Source: Microvirga makkahensis
GTDB taxonomy: Bacteria; Pseudomonadota; Alphaproteobacteria; Rhizobiales; Beijerinckiaceae
NCBI RefSeq assembly: GCF_009830105.1
Contig: NZ_WURB01000004.1
Span: 248,001 to 312,000, forward strand
Length of the DNA: 64,000 nucleotides
Direction: 5' to 3'
Shown: piece after piece, positions 26,578 through 34,256 of the stretch
Layout of the letters: each line of letters opens with the position of its first letter
Numbering within the stretch: the stretch's first letter is position 1
Position numbers and translations under genes: made by a program
The notes under the pieces: generated by a model
The model's input: the letters and a program-made list of their open reading frames with translations, nothing else
Told to the model about the DNA's origin: nothing
The model's database searches: none

Positions 26578-27722
26578 GAGCTCAGCATGGAGGCGTACAG
26601 CCGTTCGACGCCCTCTCTTACATCCCGTTCCGTGAAGCCGTCGAGAACCCGGGCGCGGGCCGCTGCGCCCATGCGCGCCAGGCGCTCCGGGTCACGGGCG
26701 AGGGACAGGAGCGCCTCCGCGAGGGCGGGGGCATCGCCGGGCGGCACGAGGAGCCCCTCCACGTCGTCGCGGACGAGGGTGCGGCAGCCGGGAACGTCGG
26801 TGGTGACGATGGCGCGGCCGCAGGCCGCCGCCTCCAGGAGCGTTCGCGGCAGGCCCTCTCCGCCGCGGGAGGGAAGGCAGGCCACATGATGTTCGCGCCA
26901 GACGGCGGCGACGTCCCGGGTCGCCCCATGCCAGGAAATTCCGGATTCCGCGCCCCAGGCTCTCAGGGTCTCTTCCGGAACGGCTTTCGGGTTCGACGGG
27001 TCGGGCGCTCCATAGAGGGAGAGCTCGATGTCCGCTCCTTTCGCCCGGGCCCCGCGGACGGCCTCGACGGCGAGATCGACCCCTTTCGACCAGAGCATGC
27101 GCGCGACGAGCGCAACCTTCAGCGGCGGCTGCACAGGCAGGGGAGAGGGAACCAGGGCTTCCGGATCGATGCCGGCGCCGCCGACGATGGTGACCTTCGG
27201 TCCCGCCGGGTCGAGGCCGAGGAGCTTCGGATCGTCCGAGTTCTCGAAGAGATAGTGGGTTTTCGGGGTCTCCAGGCTGCGAACCAGGAGCCGCACGGCG
27301 CGCTGCGAAAGGCGCCCGATCCGGTCCGTCCGGGCGCCCAGGAAGCCGAGGCCGGTGAGGGCATAGACCCGGCGGCCGAGTCCCGCGAGGGTGGCGGCGA
27401 AGCCTCCGACCAGGATGCTCCTGAGGGCGATGCAATGGACGATGTCGGCCTTCTCGTCCTTCAGGATCGCGGCGAGTTGACCCGCCGCATAGCCGGCCGT
27501 CATGGGATTGATGCTGCGCCGCTCGGCTTGAAGCGGGATCACCCGCGCGCCGGTGGCCTCGATGGCCTCCCTGTGCGCGCGCACGCGAGTGACGACGGCC
27601 ACCTCGAGCCCCAATTCGCGCGCGGCGCGGGCCATGGGGAGGAAATGGGAGGCGAAGAACCAGTCCTCGGTGACGACGAAGACGAGCTTGCGGCCTGAGA
27701 GGTCGGGACGATCGGACGGCAA
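26574..27722 (-). CDS. GT4-family glycosyltransferase
   Basis: 382-aa GT-B fold glycosyltransferase, cytoplasmic face of the membrane. N-terminal Rossmann domain starts KLVFVVTEDWFFASHFLPMARAA (glycosyltransferase_4_2-like). The C-terminal GT4 domain has PPLKVALVARMLWSKGVDLAVEAV and the donor motif EGLPRTLLEA (E-x7-E) followed by VTTDVPGCRTLV and GLLVPPGD. Probably builds a surface polysaccharide or O-antigen-like glycan; no partner polysaccharide genes are nearby. It is the first gene of a two-gene unit with the ETFB-KMT-like methyltransferase and is divergent from the SemiSWEET gene. Confidence 0.88.
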   Translation of the reverse strand: MPSDRPDLSGRKLVFVVTEDWFFASHFLPMARAARELGLEVAVVTRVRAHREAIEATGARVIPLQAERRSINPMTAGYAAGQLAAILKDEKADIVHCIALRSILVGGFAATLAGLGRRVYALTGLGFLGARTDRIGRLSQRAVRLLVRSLETPKTHYLFENSDDPKLLGLDPAGPKVTIVGGAGIDPEALVPSPLPVQPPLKVALVARMLWSKGVDLAVEAVRGARAKGADIELSLYGAPDPSNPKAVPEETLRAWGAESGISWHGATRDVAAVWREHHVACLPSRGGEGLPRTLLEAAACGRAIVTTDVPGCRTLVRDDVEGLLVPPGDAPALAEALLSLARDPERLARMGAAARARVLDGFTERDVREGVERLYASMLSS

Positions 27723-27827
27723 GGGAAACCTTGGGTGAGACGGACGTCTCGTTCTAACGGTCTCGATCCGCCGAGGGAACCACCCATTTCTCCCGCCCGT
27801 TGCATTCGGCCTGGAAAGGAGGCGTGA

Positions 27828-28157
27828 ATGAGCGAGTGGTTGCCGACGATCCTGGCGACGGTTGCGGGGATTCTGTCCACGGCGAGCTTCGTCCCGCAGG
27901 TGCTGAAAGCATGGCGGGAACGCGATACGGCGGCGATCTCGAAGCGCATGTACCTGGTGACGGTGAGCGCCTTCACGCTCTGGTCGATCTACGGATTCCT
28001 GATCGGCGCCATGCCGCTCATCATCTTCAACCTGCTGAGCTTGGGCCTGAGCGGCGCCATCCTGTTCCTGAAGATCCGCAACGACCGTCGGGAGGCGCGG
28101 GCCGACAAGTCTGCCGCAGGCCTGCGGAAGGAACCGCGCATGGCACAGCCCGGTTGA
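27828..28157 (+). CDS. SemiSWEET-type sugar transporter (PQ-loop)
   Basis: 109-aa inner-membrane protein with three transmembrane helices (about 7-28, 41-62, 65-86), the single triple-helix bundle that dimerises in bacterial SemiSWEETs. The helix-1 motif ILSTASFVPQVLKAW contains the family Pro-Gln; YLVTVSAFTLWSIYGFLIG and FNLLSLGLSGAIL match helices 2 and 3. The SD ggaaaggagg precedes the ATG at 27828. The C-terminal 25 residues are charged and variable. It lies directly upstream of the topoisomerase gene (26-base gap), probably co-transcribed. Confidence 0.88.
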   Translation: MSEWLPTILATVAGILSTASFVPQVLKAWRERDTAAISKRMYLVTVSAFTLWSIYGFLIGAMPLIIFNLLSLGLSGAILFLKIRNDRREARADKSAAGLRKEPRMAQPG

Positions 28158-28183
28158 TCCTCTGCTTCAAGGCAAGGCGAGAC

Positions 28184-29362
28184 ATGCTGCTGGACCCACA
28201 ATCCTCCACCGACTCCGTCGTCGATCCGCGCGATGCCGCCGAAACGGCGGGGCTCGTCTATGTCTCCGACGAGGAGCCCGGCATCCGCCGCAAGAAATCG
28301 GGCAAGGGTTTCACCTATCTGGGCCCCGACGGGAAGAAGGTGGACGATCAGGCCACCCTCGACAGGATCAGGTCGCTCGCCATCCCGCCCGCCTATACCG
28401 ACGTGTGGATCTGCCCCTGGGAAAACGGCCATATCCAGGCCACGGGCCGCGACGTGAAGGGGCGCAAGCAGTACCGCTATCATCCCGCGTTCCGCGAGGT
28501 CCGCGAGAGCACCAAATACGAGCGCATGCTCGAATTCGCCAAGGGCCTTCCCGCCATCCGCAGGACCATCGGCGAGCACATGAGCCAGCGCGGCCTGCCC
28601 CGCGAAAAGGTGCTGGCCACGGTGGTTCATCTTCTCGAGAACACGCTGATCCGCGTCGGCAACGAGGATTACGCGAAGCAGAACAAGAGCTATGGCTTAA
28701 CGACCCTGCGCGACCCGCATGTAAAGGTGGACGGCAGCGAGCTGCGCTTCCAGTTCAAGGGCAAGAGCGGCAAGACCTGGAAGCTGCAGGTGAAGGACCG
28801 CCGCGTCGCCAGGATCGTGAAAGCCTGCCAGGACCTGCCGGGGCAGGATCTGTTCCAGTATCTCGACGACGAGGGCGAGCGCCAGTCGATCACGTCCTCC
28901 GACGTGAACGCCTATCTCAAGGAGATCACGGGACGCGACATCACCGCCAAGGATTTCCGCACATGGGCCGGCACCGTGCTCGCGGCCATGGCGCTCGCCG
29001 AGTTCGAGCAGTTCGACAGCGAGGCCAAGGCGAAGAAGAATATCCGCGCTGCCATCGAGCGGGTCGCCGCCCGCCTCGGCAATACGCCCACCATCTGCCG
29101 CAAGTGCTATGTGCATCCGGAAGTATTCAACTGCTATCTCGAAGGCAGCCTGCTTCTGGAGATCAAGGAGGAGATCGAAGCCGAGCTGCGCGAGGATCTA
29201 TTTACGCTCCGGCCCGAAGAGGCGGCGGTGCTGAGCCTGCTGCAGGAGCGGCTTTCCCGCGAAGCCCAAGAGCAGGCGGACAAGCAGGCGGACAAGCCGG
29301 CAAAGAGCCGTCGTTCATCGAGGGATCGAAAGCAGGCCAGGGGCCGGCCCGAAGCGGCTTAG
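28184..29362 (+). CDS. DNA topoisomerase IB (eukaryotic/poxvirus-like)
   Basis: Type IB topoisomerase relaxing supercoils by 3'-phosphotyrosine nicking. 392 aa: an N-terminal DNA-binding domain (RKKSGKGFTYLGPDGKKV, IPPAYTDVWICPWENGHIQATG, RDVKGRKQYRYHPAF) and a catalytic core with VRVGNEDYAKQNKSYGLTTL-like block, KDFRTWAGT and the active-site Tyr309 in CRKCYVHPEV. A Lys/Arg-rich tail follows. Start ATG at 28184, preceded by aaggcaaggcgag; an upstream in-frame opening to 27800 overlaps SemiSWEET and is not family-like. Common in Hyphomicrobiales as an accessory topoisomerase. Confidence 0.93.
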   Translation: MLLDPQSSTDSVVDPRDAAETAGLVYVSDEEPGIRRKKSGKGFTYLGPDGKKVDDQATLDRIRSLAIPPAYTDVWICPWENGHIQATGRDVKGRKQYRYHPAFREVRESTKYERMLEFAKGLPAIRRTIGEHMSQRGLPREKVLATVVHLLENTLIRVGNEDYAKQNKSYGLTTLRDPHVKVDGSELRFQFKGKSGKTWKLQVKDRRVARIVKACQDLPGQDLFQYLDDEGERQSITSSDVNAYLKEITGRDITAKDFRTWAGTVLAAMALAEFEQFDSEAKAKKNIRAAIERVAARLGNTPTICRKCYVHPEVFNCYLEGSLLLEIKEEIEAELREDLFTLRPEEAAVLSLLQERLSREAQEQADKQADKPAKSRRSSRDRKQARGRPEAA

Positions 29363-29398
29363 ACAATCCGGCTTATCTCGCGCTCTCCCCATCTGCGC

Positions 29399-29482
29399 AT
29401 CTTGGCCGGGCTCGTCCCGGCCATCTCGACAGGAAAGGCGCGCTCGACGGATCGGGATCACCGGCCCAAGGCCGGTGATGAC
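29399..29482. repeat. Dispersed composite palindromic repeat, copy 6 (inverted)
   Basis: Inverted copy with both palindromes intact: ttggccgggctcgtcccggcca, spacer with gcgcgctcgacggatcggg, then atcaccggcccaaggccggtgat. Downstream of the topoisomerase gene. Confidence 0.75.
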
Positions 29483-29631
29483 GTGAGGAGGCCTCAACGC
29501 TGAGGATGGACACGGCGCGGAAAGAGACGGCGCATGCCGGGGACCGATGTTCGCCCAGGCCCGATCTTGACCCGAATCATCCCGCGTGTTCCATCACGCA
29601 CACCGCGCCGAGGATCGAGCCGAGGGCCGAT

Positions 29632-29994
29632 ATGAGCAGTTGGATGAAAGCGCTCGCCGTTCTCGCGACGATCCTCATCGGATCGGCATCGGCCGTCGCG
29701 CAGGAGGCGAGCTGGGTCGAGGTGAAGTGCACCCGCTATAAGAAGGCCTGGGGCGAGGCCCTCGCACGCACGAAGGCAAAGGAGCTGGGGCGGGAGTTTC
29801 TCGATCGGCATGAAGCCTTTCTGGCATCCGGATGCACGGCCAGGGCCGACGTCTGCCCTCGCTCCGAGGAGGAGCTGGCGCTTGCCAACATGATGGTCGT
29901 AGCCGCCATGAATGCGGGAACGGCAAGCACATTCCCGCCTTTCGCGTGCCTCAGGTCGGGGACGGGATCCTCCGCATCTCGAACATTTTCCTGA
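29632..29994 (+). CDS. Small secreted hypothetical protein (120 aa)
   Basis: Not a family I recognise. The 120-aa product begins MSSWMKALAVLATILIGSAS with a clear Sec signal peptide and predicted cleavage after SAVAQ. The mature part is about 95 residues with Cys at CTRYKK, SGCTARADVC and FACLRSG, so disulfides in the periplasm are plausible. The central stretch EALARTKAKELGREFLDRHEAF is helical. ATG at 29632 is chosen for the signal peptide. The MBL-fold gene follows after 44 bases in the same direction. Confidence 0.65.
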   Translation: MSSWMKALAVLATILIGSASAVAQEASWVEVKCTRYKKAWGEALARTKAKELGREFLDRHEAFLASGCTARADVCPRSEEELALANMMVVAAMNAGTASTFPPFACLRSGTGSSASRTFS

Positions 29995-30038
29995 TCTGGG
30001 GCGTTAGGGTCTCGCCCATCTCTTCGGCGAGGCTTCTC

Positions 30039-30917
30039 ATGCGCATTCACCACCTCAATTGCGGCTGCATGTGCCCGGTGGGAGGAAGGTTCTGGGACGG
30101 GGTGAGCCGCGGGATCACCGGGCAGCTCGTGTGTCATTGCCTGCTGGTCGAAACCGACCGGAACGGGCTGGTGCTCGTCGATACCGGCTTCGGCTCGCGC
30201 GACGTGGAGGATCCCTATGGGCGGATCAGCCCCCTGTTCCTTCATGTGAACCGGATCCGGCTCGAGCATCGCTACACGGCCCTGGAGCAGGTAAAGAGCC
30301 TGGGCTTCTCGCCCCGCGACGTGCGCCACATCGTCCTGACTCATCTCGATTTCGACCACGCAGGCGGGCTGGAGGATTTCCCCGGGGCCACGGTTCACGT
30401 GCTGCGCGCCGAGGCGGAGGAAGCGGAGGTGCGCCAAGGCTTCATCCATCAGCGGCGCTACCGCCCCGAGCAATGGGATGAGGTGCGCGACTGGCGCTTC
30501 TACGATCCGTCCGGGGAGAGCTGGTTCGGCTTCAGTTTCGTGCGTGATCTCGAAGGCTTGCCGCCCGAGATCCTGATGGTTCCGCTGCCCGGCCACACGA
30601 TGGGACATGCAGGCATTGCCATCGACACCCCGGAGGGATGGCTCCTCAATGCGGGCGATGCGTATTTCCATCGGCATGAAATGGACGAGGAGCCGTCCTG
30701 CACGCCGGGATTGCTCGCCTATCAGCGGATGATGGAGGAAAACCGGAGCATGCGCCTTCGCAATCAAGACCGGCTGCGGGCGCTGGCGAACGACCCGTCC
30801 GGCAACGTGCGGATTTTCTGCAGCCACGACCCGGTCGAACTCGAGGCCCTGCAGCGCCTCAGCACCGGCTGGCGGCCGCTTCGCTCAGATTATGTTCCGA
30901 GCCGGCACTACTCATAA
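30039..30917 (+). CDS. MBL-fold metallo-hydrolase (AHL-lactonase-like)
   Basis: 292-aa metallo-beta-lactamase-fold protein. Metal ligands are in THLDFDHAGGLEDF (H-x-x-x-D-H pattern), PLPGHTMGHAGIAI, LNAGDAYFH and FCSHDPVE. The N terminus MRIHHLNCGCMCPVGGRFWDG and the overall layout resemble the group that includes N-acyl-homoserine lactonases, but many members have other or unknown substrates, so lactone hydrolysis is only a possibility. Start ATG at 30039 with GAGG upstream. Stands between the small secreted protein and cydA. Confidence 0.85.
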   Translation: MRIHHLNCGCMCPVGGRFWDGVSRGITGQLVCHCLLVETDRNGLVLVDTGFGSRDVEDPYGRISPLFLHVNRIRLEHRYTALEQVKSLGFSPRDVRHIVLTHLDFDHAGGLEDFPGATVHVLRAEAEEAEVRQGFIHQRRYRPEQWDEVRDWRFYDPSGESWFGFSFVRDLEGLPPEILMVPLPGHTMGHAGIAIDTPEGWLLNAGDAYFHRHEMDEEPSCTPGLLAYQRMMEENRSMRLRNQDRLRALANDPSGNVRIFCSHDPVELEALQRLSTGWRPLRSDYVPSRHYS

Positions 30918-30986
30918 CGCCACGGCCTCTGGTTTCATGCCGCCCGCGCCCTAAAAGCCAGGGCAGGACCTTAAAAGGGACGCGGT

Positions 30987-32423
30987 ATGGAACTCGATGC
31001 CCTGATGCTGTCACGCATCCAGTTTGCGTTTACGGTCGCATTCCACATCATCTTTCCGGCCTTTACCATCGGTCTTGCGAGCTGGCTCGCCGCGCTGGAA
31101 TTCAACTGGCTCCGCACGGGCAATCCGCTCTATCGCAATCTCTTCCGCTTCTGGGTCAAGGTCTTCGCCGTGTCCTTCGGCCTCGGCGTCGTCTCGGGCA
31201 TCGTCATGAGCTATCAGTTCGGCACGAACTGGTCCCGCTTCTCCGAGTTCACAGGCAACGTCCTGGGGCCGATCATCGCCTACGAGGTGGTCACGGCCTT
31301 CTTCCTGGAGGCGGCCTTTCTCGGCATCATGCTGTTCGGCTGGGAGAGGGTGGGCGACCGTCTCCACTTCTTCGCGACCTGCATGGTGGCCCTGGGCACG
31401 CTCATTTCCGCCTTCTGGATCCTCTCCGCCAATTCCTGGATGCAGACGCCGGACGGCTTTGCCATCGAGAACGGCAAGGCGGTGCCGGTCGACTGGTTCA
31501 AGGCCGTCTTCAATCCGTCCTTCCCCTTGCGCTATGCCCACATGGTGCTGGGCTGCTACATCACCACAGCCTTCGCGGTGGCCGGCATGTCCGCCTGGAT
31601 GCTCCTGCGCCATCCGCACGATGCGCCGGAGGCGAAACTCGCGGCCTCGCGCCGCTCCCTGTCGATGGCCCTGTGGTTCGCCGCCATCTTCGTGCCGGTC
31701 CAGATCGTGATCGGCGACCTGCATGGCCTGGGCGTTCTCAAGTATCAGCCCACCAAGCTCGCGGCGATCGAGGGCAACTGGGAGCGCATGTCGAACATGC
31801 CGCTTCGTCTCTTCGCCATTCCCGACGAGGTGGCGGAAACGAACCATTACGAGATCGGCATCCCGAAGATCGGCAGTTGGGTTCTCACCCACGCATTCGA
31901 CGGGGAGGTGCCCGGACTCAAGGAGGTGCCGCGCGAGGACCGCCCGCCCGTGTGGCCGGTGTTCTTCTCCTTCCGCATCATGGTGGGCTTGGGCTTCGCG
32001 ATGCTCGGCATCGGATTGTGGAGCCTGTATCTGCGCTGGAAGGGGACGCTCTTCGCCAACCGGACGTTCCTCACCGCCACGATGCTGATGACGCCGTCGG
32101 GGTTCGGGGCGGTGCTCTTCGGCTGGTTCACGGCCGAAATCGGCCGCCAGCCCTTCGTGGTCTACGGGCATCTGCGCACGGCCGACGCCGTATCACCGGT
32201 AGCGGCGGGCGCGGTCGCGACGTCGCTCGCCATCTTCCTTGTCGTCTATGCCTTCGTCTTCGGGTTCGGCTCCTACTATCTCGCGAAGCTCCTGCGGCGC
32301 GGGCCCGATCCCATCGAGGACATCCGCGGCGACGATCTCGGCAAGAAGCCGAAGCGTCCGTTCTCCGTGCCGGACGAGGGCGTCGAAGGCAAGCCCGGCC
32401 ACCAAGCGCAACCCGCGGAATAG
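30987..32423 (+). CDS. cydA: Cytochrome bd-type quinol oxidase subunit I (CioA-like)
   Basis: Heme-bearing subunit of a high-affinity, often cyanide-resistant terminal oxidase in the inner membrane. 478 aa with nine hydrophobic segments. Heme ligand His20 in FAFTVAFHIIFPAFTIG, the AEAAFLGI-like block EAAFLGIMLFGWERV, a His in LRYAHMVLGCYIT, and the short Q-loop around QPTKLAAIEGNWE and PEVAETNHYE. The short Q-loop places it in the CIO (S) type, not the E. coli L type. Start ATG at 30987 with aaaggga upstream. Followed 12 bases later by cydB. Confidence 0.95.
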   Translation: MELDALMLSRIQFAFTVAFHIIFPAFTIGLASWLAALEFNWLRTGNPLYRNLFRFWVKVFAVSFGLGVVSGIVMSYQFGTNWSRFSEFTGNVLGPIIAYEVVTAFFLEAAFLGIMLFGWERVGDRLHFFATCMVALGTLISAFWILSANSWMQTPDGFAIENGKAVPVDWFKAVFNPSFPLRYAHMVLGCYITTAFAVAGMSAWMLLRHPHDAPEAKLAASRRSLSMALWFAAIFVPVQIVIGDLHGLGVLKYQPTKLAAIEGNWERMSNMPLRLFAIPDEVAETNHYEIGIPKIGSWVLTHAFDGEVPGLKEVPREDRPPVWPVFFSFRIMVGLGFAMLGIGLWSLYLRWKGTLFANRTFLTATMLMTPSGFGAVLFGWFTAEIGRQPFVVYGHLRTADAVSPVAAGAVATSLAIFLVVYAFVFGFGSYYLAKLLRRGPDPIEDIRGDDLGKKPKRPFSVPDEGVEGKPGHQAQPAE

Positions 32424-32435
32424 GAGGACGGGAGC

Positions 32436-33485
32436 ATGTTCGGGTTTGGCAACGAATACGAAGGTCTCGCCTTCTGGCTGCCGCTGATCTGGGCGGGCCT
32501 GATCGCCGTGGCCGTCGCAATGTACGTGATCGTCGACGGGTTCGATCTGGGTGTCGGAATCCTGTTCAAGGCGGCCCGCAGCGAGAATTGGCGCGACCGG
32601 ATGATGTTTTCCGTGGCGCCGATCTGGGACGGGAACGAGACTTGGCTCATCCTCGGCGGCGGCGGTCTCTTCGCGGTATTCCACGTCGCCTATGCGGTGC
32701 TCATGCCGGCGCTCTACGTGCCGATCATCCTCATGCTGATCGCGCTCATCTTCCGCGGCGTGGCCTTCGAGTTCCGCTTCAAGTCCGACCGCTCGAAATT
32801 CCTGTGGGACAACGCGTTCTTCTTCGGTTCCCTGCTCGCGACCTTCTTCCAGGGAATGGTGCTCGGTGCTTTCGTGCAGGGCTTTGCCAACGACGGACGC
32901 CAGTTCACCGGCGGCACGTTCGACTTTCTCTCCCCCTTCAGCGTCGTCACCGGCATCGGCCTCATCTTCGGCTATGGTCTTCTCGGCGCGACCTGGTGCG
33001 TGATGAAGACCACGGGCGAGCTTGAAATCTGGGCGCGGCGCATGGCCGTGCGCTTCCTGATCCTGACAATCGCCGCCATGGCCGTGGTCTCCCTCTGGGT
33101 TCCATTCCTCGGCAGGCAGATCGAAACCCGCTGGTTCTCCTGGCCTAATATCGCGTTTCTCGCGCCGATCCCGCTGATTACGGCCTATGTTGCCTATCGC
33201 CTGTTGCGCGACTTGGAAGAGGGGCGGCACTACCGCCCGTTCTTCCTTGCCATCGGCCTCTTCCTGCTCGGCTATCTCGGGCTTGGCGTCAGTCTCTTTC
33301 CGTTCAACGTGCCGCCGAACCTGACGATCTGGGATACGGCCAATACGGTCGATTCCCAGCTCTTCGCGCTCGTGGGCTTTGCGATCGTGATGCCGCTCAC
33401 CTTCGCCTATACGGCCTATGCCTATTACGTGTTCCGCGGAAAGGTGGCCGAGGAGATCCAGGGCGGCGGCTACGGATATCATTGA
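32436..33485 (+). CDS. cydB: Cytochrome bd-type quinol oxidase subunit II (CioB-like)
   Basis: Second membrane subunit of the bd oxidase. 349 aa with about eight to nine transmembrane segments. Family sequences: YVIVDGFDLGVGILF, SVAPIWDGNETWLILGGGGLF, FRGVAFEFRFK and LWDNAFFFGSLLATF. SD ggaggacggg precedes the ATG at 32436. The stop TGA overlaps the ATG of the small DUF2474 gene. No cydC/cydD assembly ABC transporter is adjacent, as usual for CioAB operons. Confidence 0.96.
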   Translation: MFGFGNEYEGLAFWLPLIWAGLIAVAVAMYVIVDGFDLGVGILFKAARSENWRDRMMFSVAPIWDGNETWLILGGGGLFAVFHVAYAVLMPALYVPIILMLIALIFRGVAFEFRFKSDRSKFLWDNAFFFGSLLATFFQGMVLGAFVQGFANDGRQFTGGTFDFLSPFSVVTGIGLIFGYGLLGATWCVMKTTGELEIWARRMAVRFLILTIAAMAVVSLWVPFLGRQIETRWFSWPNIAFLAPIPLITAYVAYRLLRDLEEGRHYRPFFLAIGLFLLGYLGLGVSLFPFNVPPNLTIWDTANTVDSQLFALVGFAIVMPLTFAYTAYAYYVFRGKVAEEIQGGGYGYH

Positions 33486-33706
33486 TGCGGGCGGACATCC
33501 ATCGTCCGCCGGAGACGTGCCAGGACGCATCGCTCGGCGCCGAACGATGCGCCGTTTCAGACGATGAACATCGGGCTGATCCCGAAGGCGGTCTCCACTT
33601 TCGGGTGCGATACAAACGCCTGCTCTGGTTCGTGCTCATCTATCTCGCGAGCCTCGCGGCCTTTGCGGCCCTGGTCTACGGGCTCAAGCTCATCATTCCG
33701 CGCTGA
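33485..33706 (+). CDS. DUF2474-type small membrane protein of the bd oxidase operon
   Basis: The C-terminal 33 residues (RYKRLLWFVLIYLASLAAFA, then ALVYGLKLIIPR) are a single transmembrane helix with basic N flank, matching DUF2474, a family of tiny proteins encoded after cydB/cioB and probably accessory to the oxidase in the way CydX is in E. coli. An ATG at 33485 overlaps the cydB stop (TGATG) and gives 73 aa, but the first 40 residues are unlike the family. A GTG at 33605 would give 33 aa, the normal length, with gaaggcgg upstream. The protein is real with high likelihood; its start is not settled. Confidence 0.75.
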   Translation: MRADIHRPPETCQDASLGAERCAVSDDEHRADPEGGLHFRVRYKRLLWFVLIYLASLAAFAALVYGLKLIIPR

Positions 33707-34256
33707 GGCTGGGCGCGGTGCCGATGAGATCCTCGGCGGCAACCCCCGCCGCAAGGCTATGCCGAACCGTCATGGATCCTGCGCGCACCCGGTTCGCCGG
33801 TTCGGGCCAGCGTGGCTGGCAGAGGACGGAGGCTGCCCGGGATTTCCATAATGTGACCTCATTTCTGGGCCAGATCCGCTTAACCATAAAATGGATCGGT
33901 GAGTTCTGCTGGATCGAATGATCCGTGATCCGTCCTCCCTGAACGAAGGGGAGGAGCAGCCGGACCGAAGACTGACGGCGTTTTTAGTTGACATTTTGAT
34001 ATGAATTATTGTTACAAAAAAAGTGGCGTAACGGAAGGCGCCGATTTGGGGCTAATCAGCATCCTTAAGAGTTAAATCCTTAGAGCTAGGCGAGCACCGG
34101 GAAAACCGGCCCGTGTCCGCTAAATGCTCCTATGATCCGAAGCAGGGGAACAAAGCCGTCGCAGGACAGCTGGTCTCGTGTTAGGGTATAGCTTTACATG
34201 GTGGTGCAGGACTGGACGGTGTGCCGGGAATCCGGACCATCGATGGAAAGAAGATA
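33707..34256. other. Gene-free 550-base region upstream of the type I secretion genes
   Basis: No supported gene. 33970-34090 is markedly AT-rich for this genome and contains ttgaca (33988-33993), a poly-A run and gtggcgtaac, plausibly the promoter region of the secretion genes, though no -10 at good spacing is convincing. Around 34090-34115 lies a weak hairpin (caccggg...ccggcccgtg). Confidence 0.4.

Noticed and set aside
33988..34017. Sigma-70-like promoter ttgaca before the secretion genes
   Set aside because: The -35 is perfect, but no convincing -10 at 16-18 bases was found (gttaca/ttacaa only), and the distance to the ABC start is over 230 bases.
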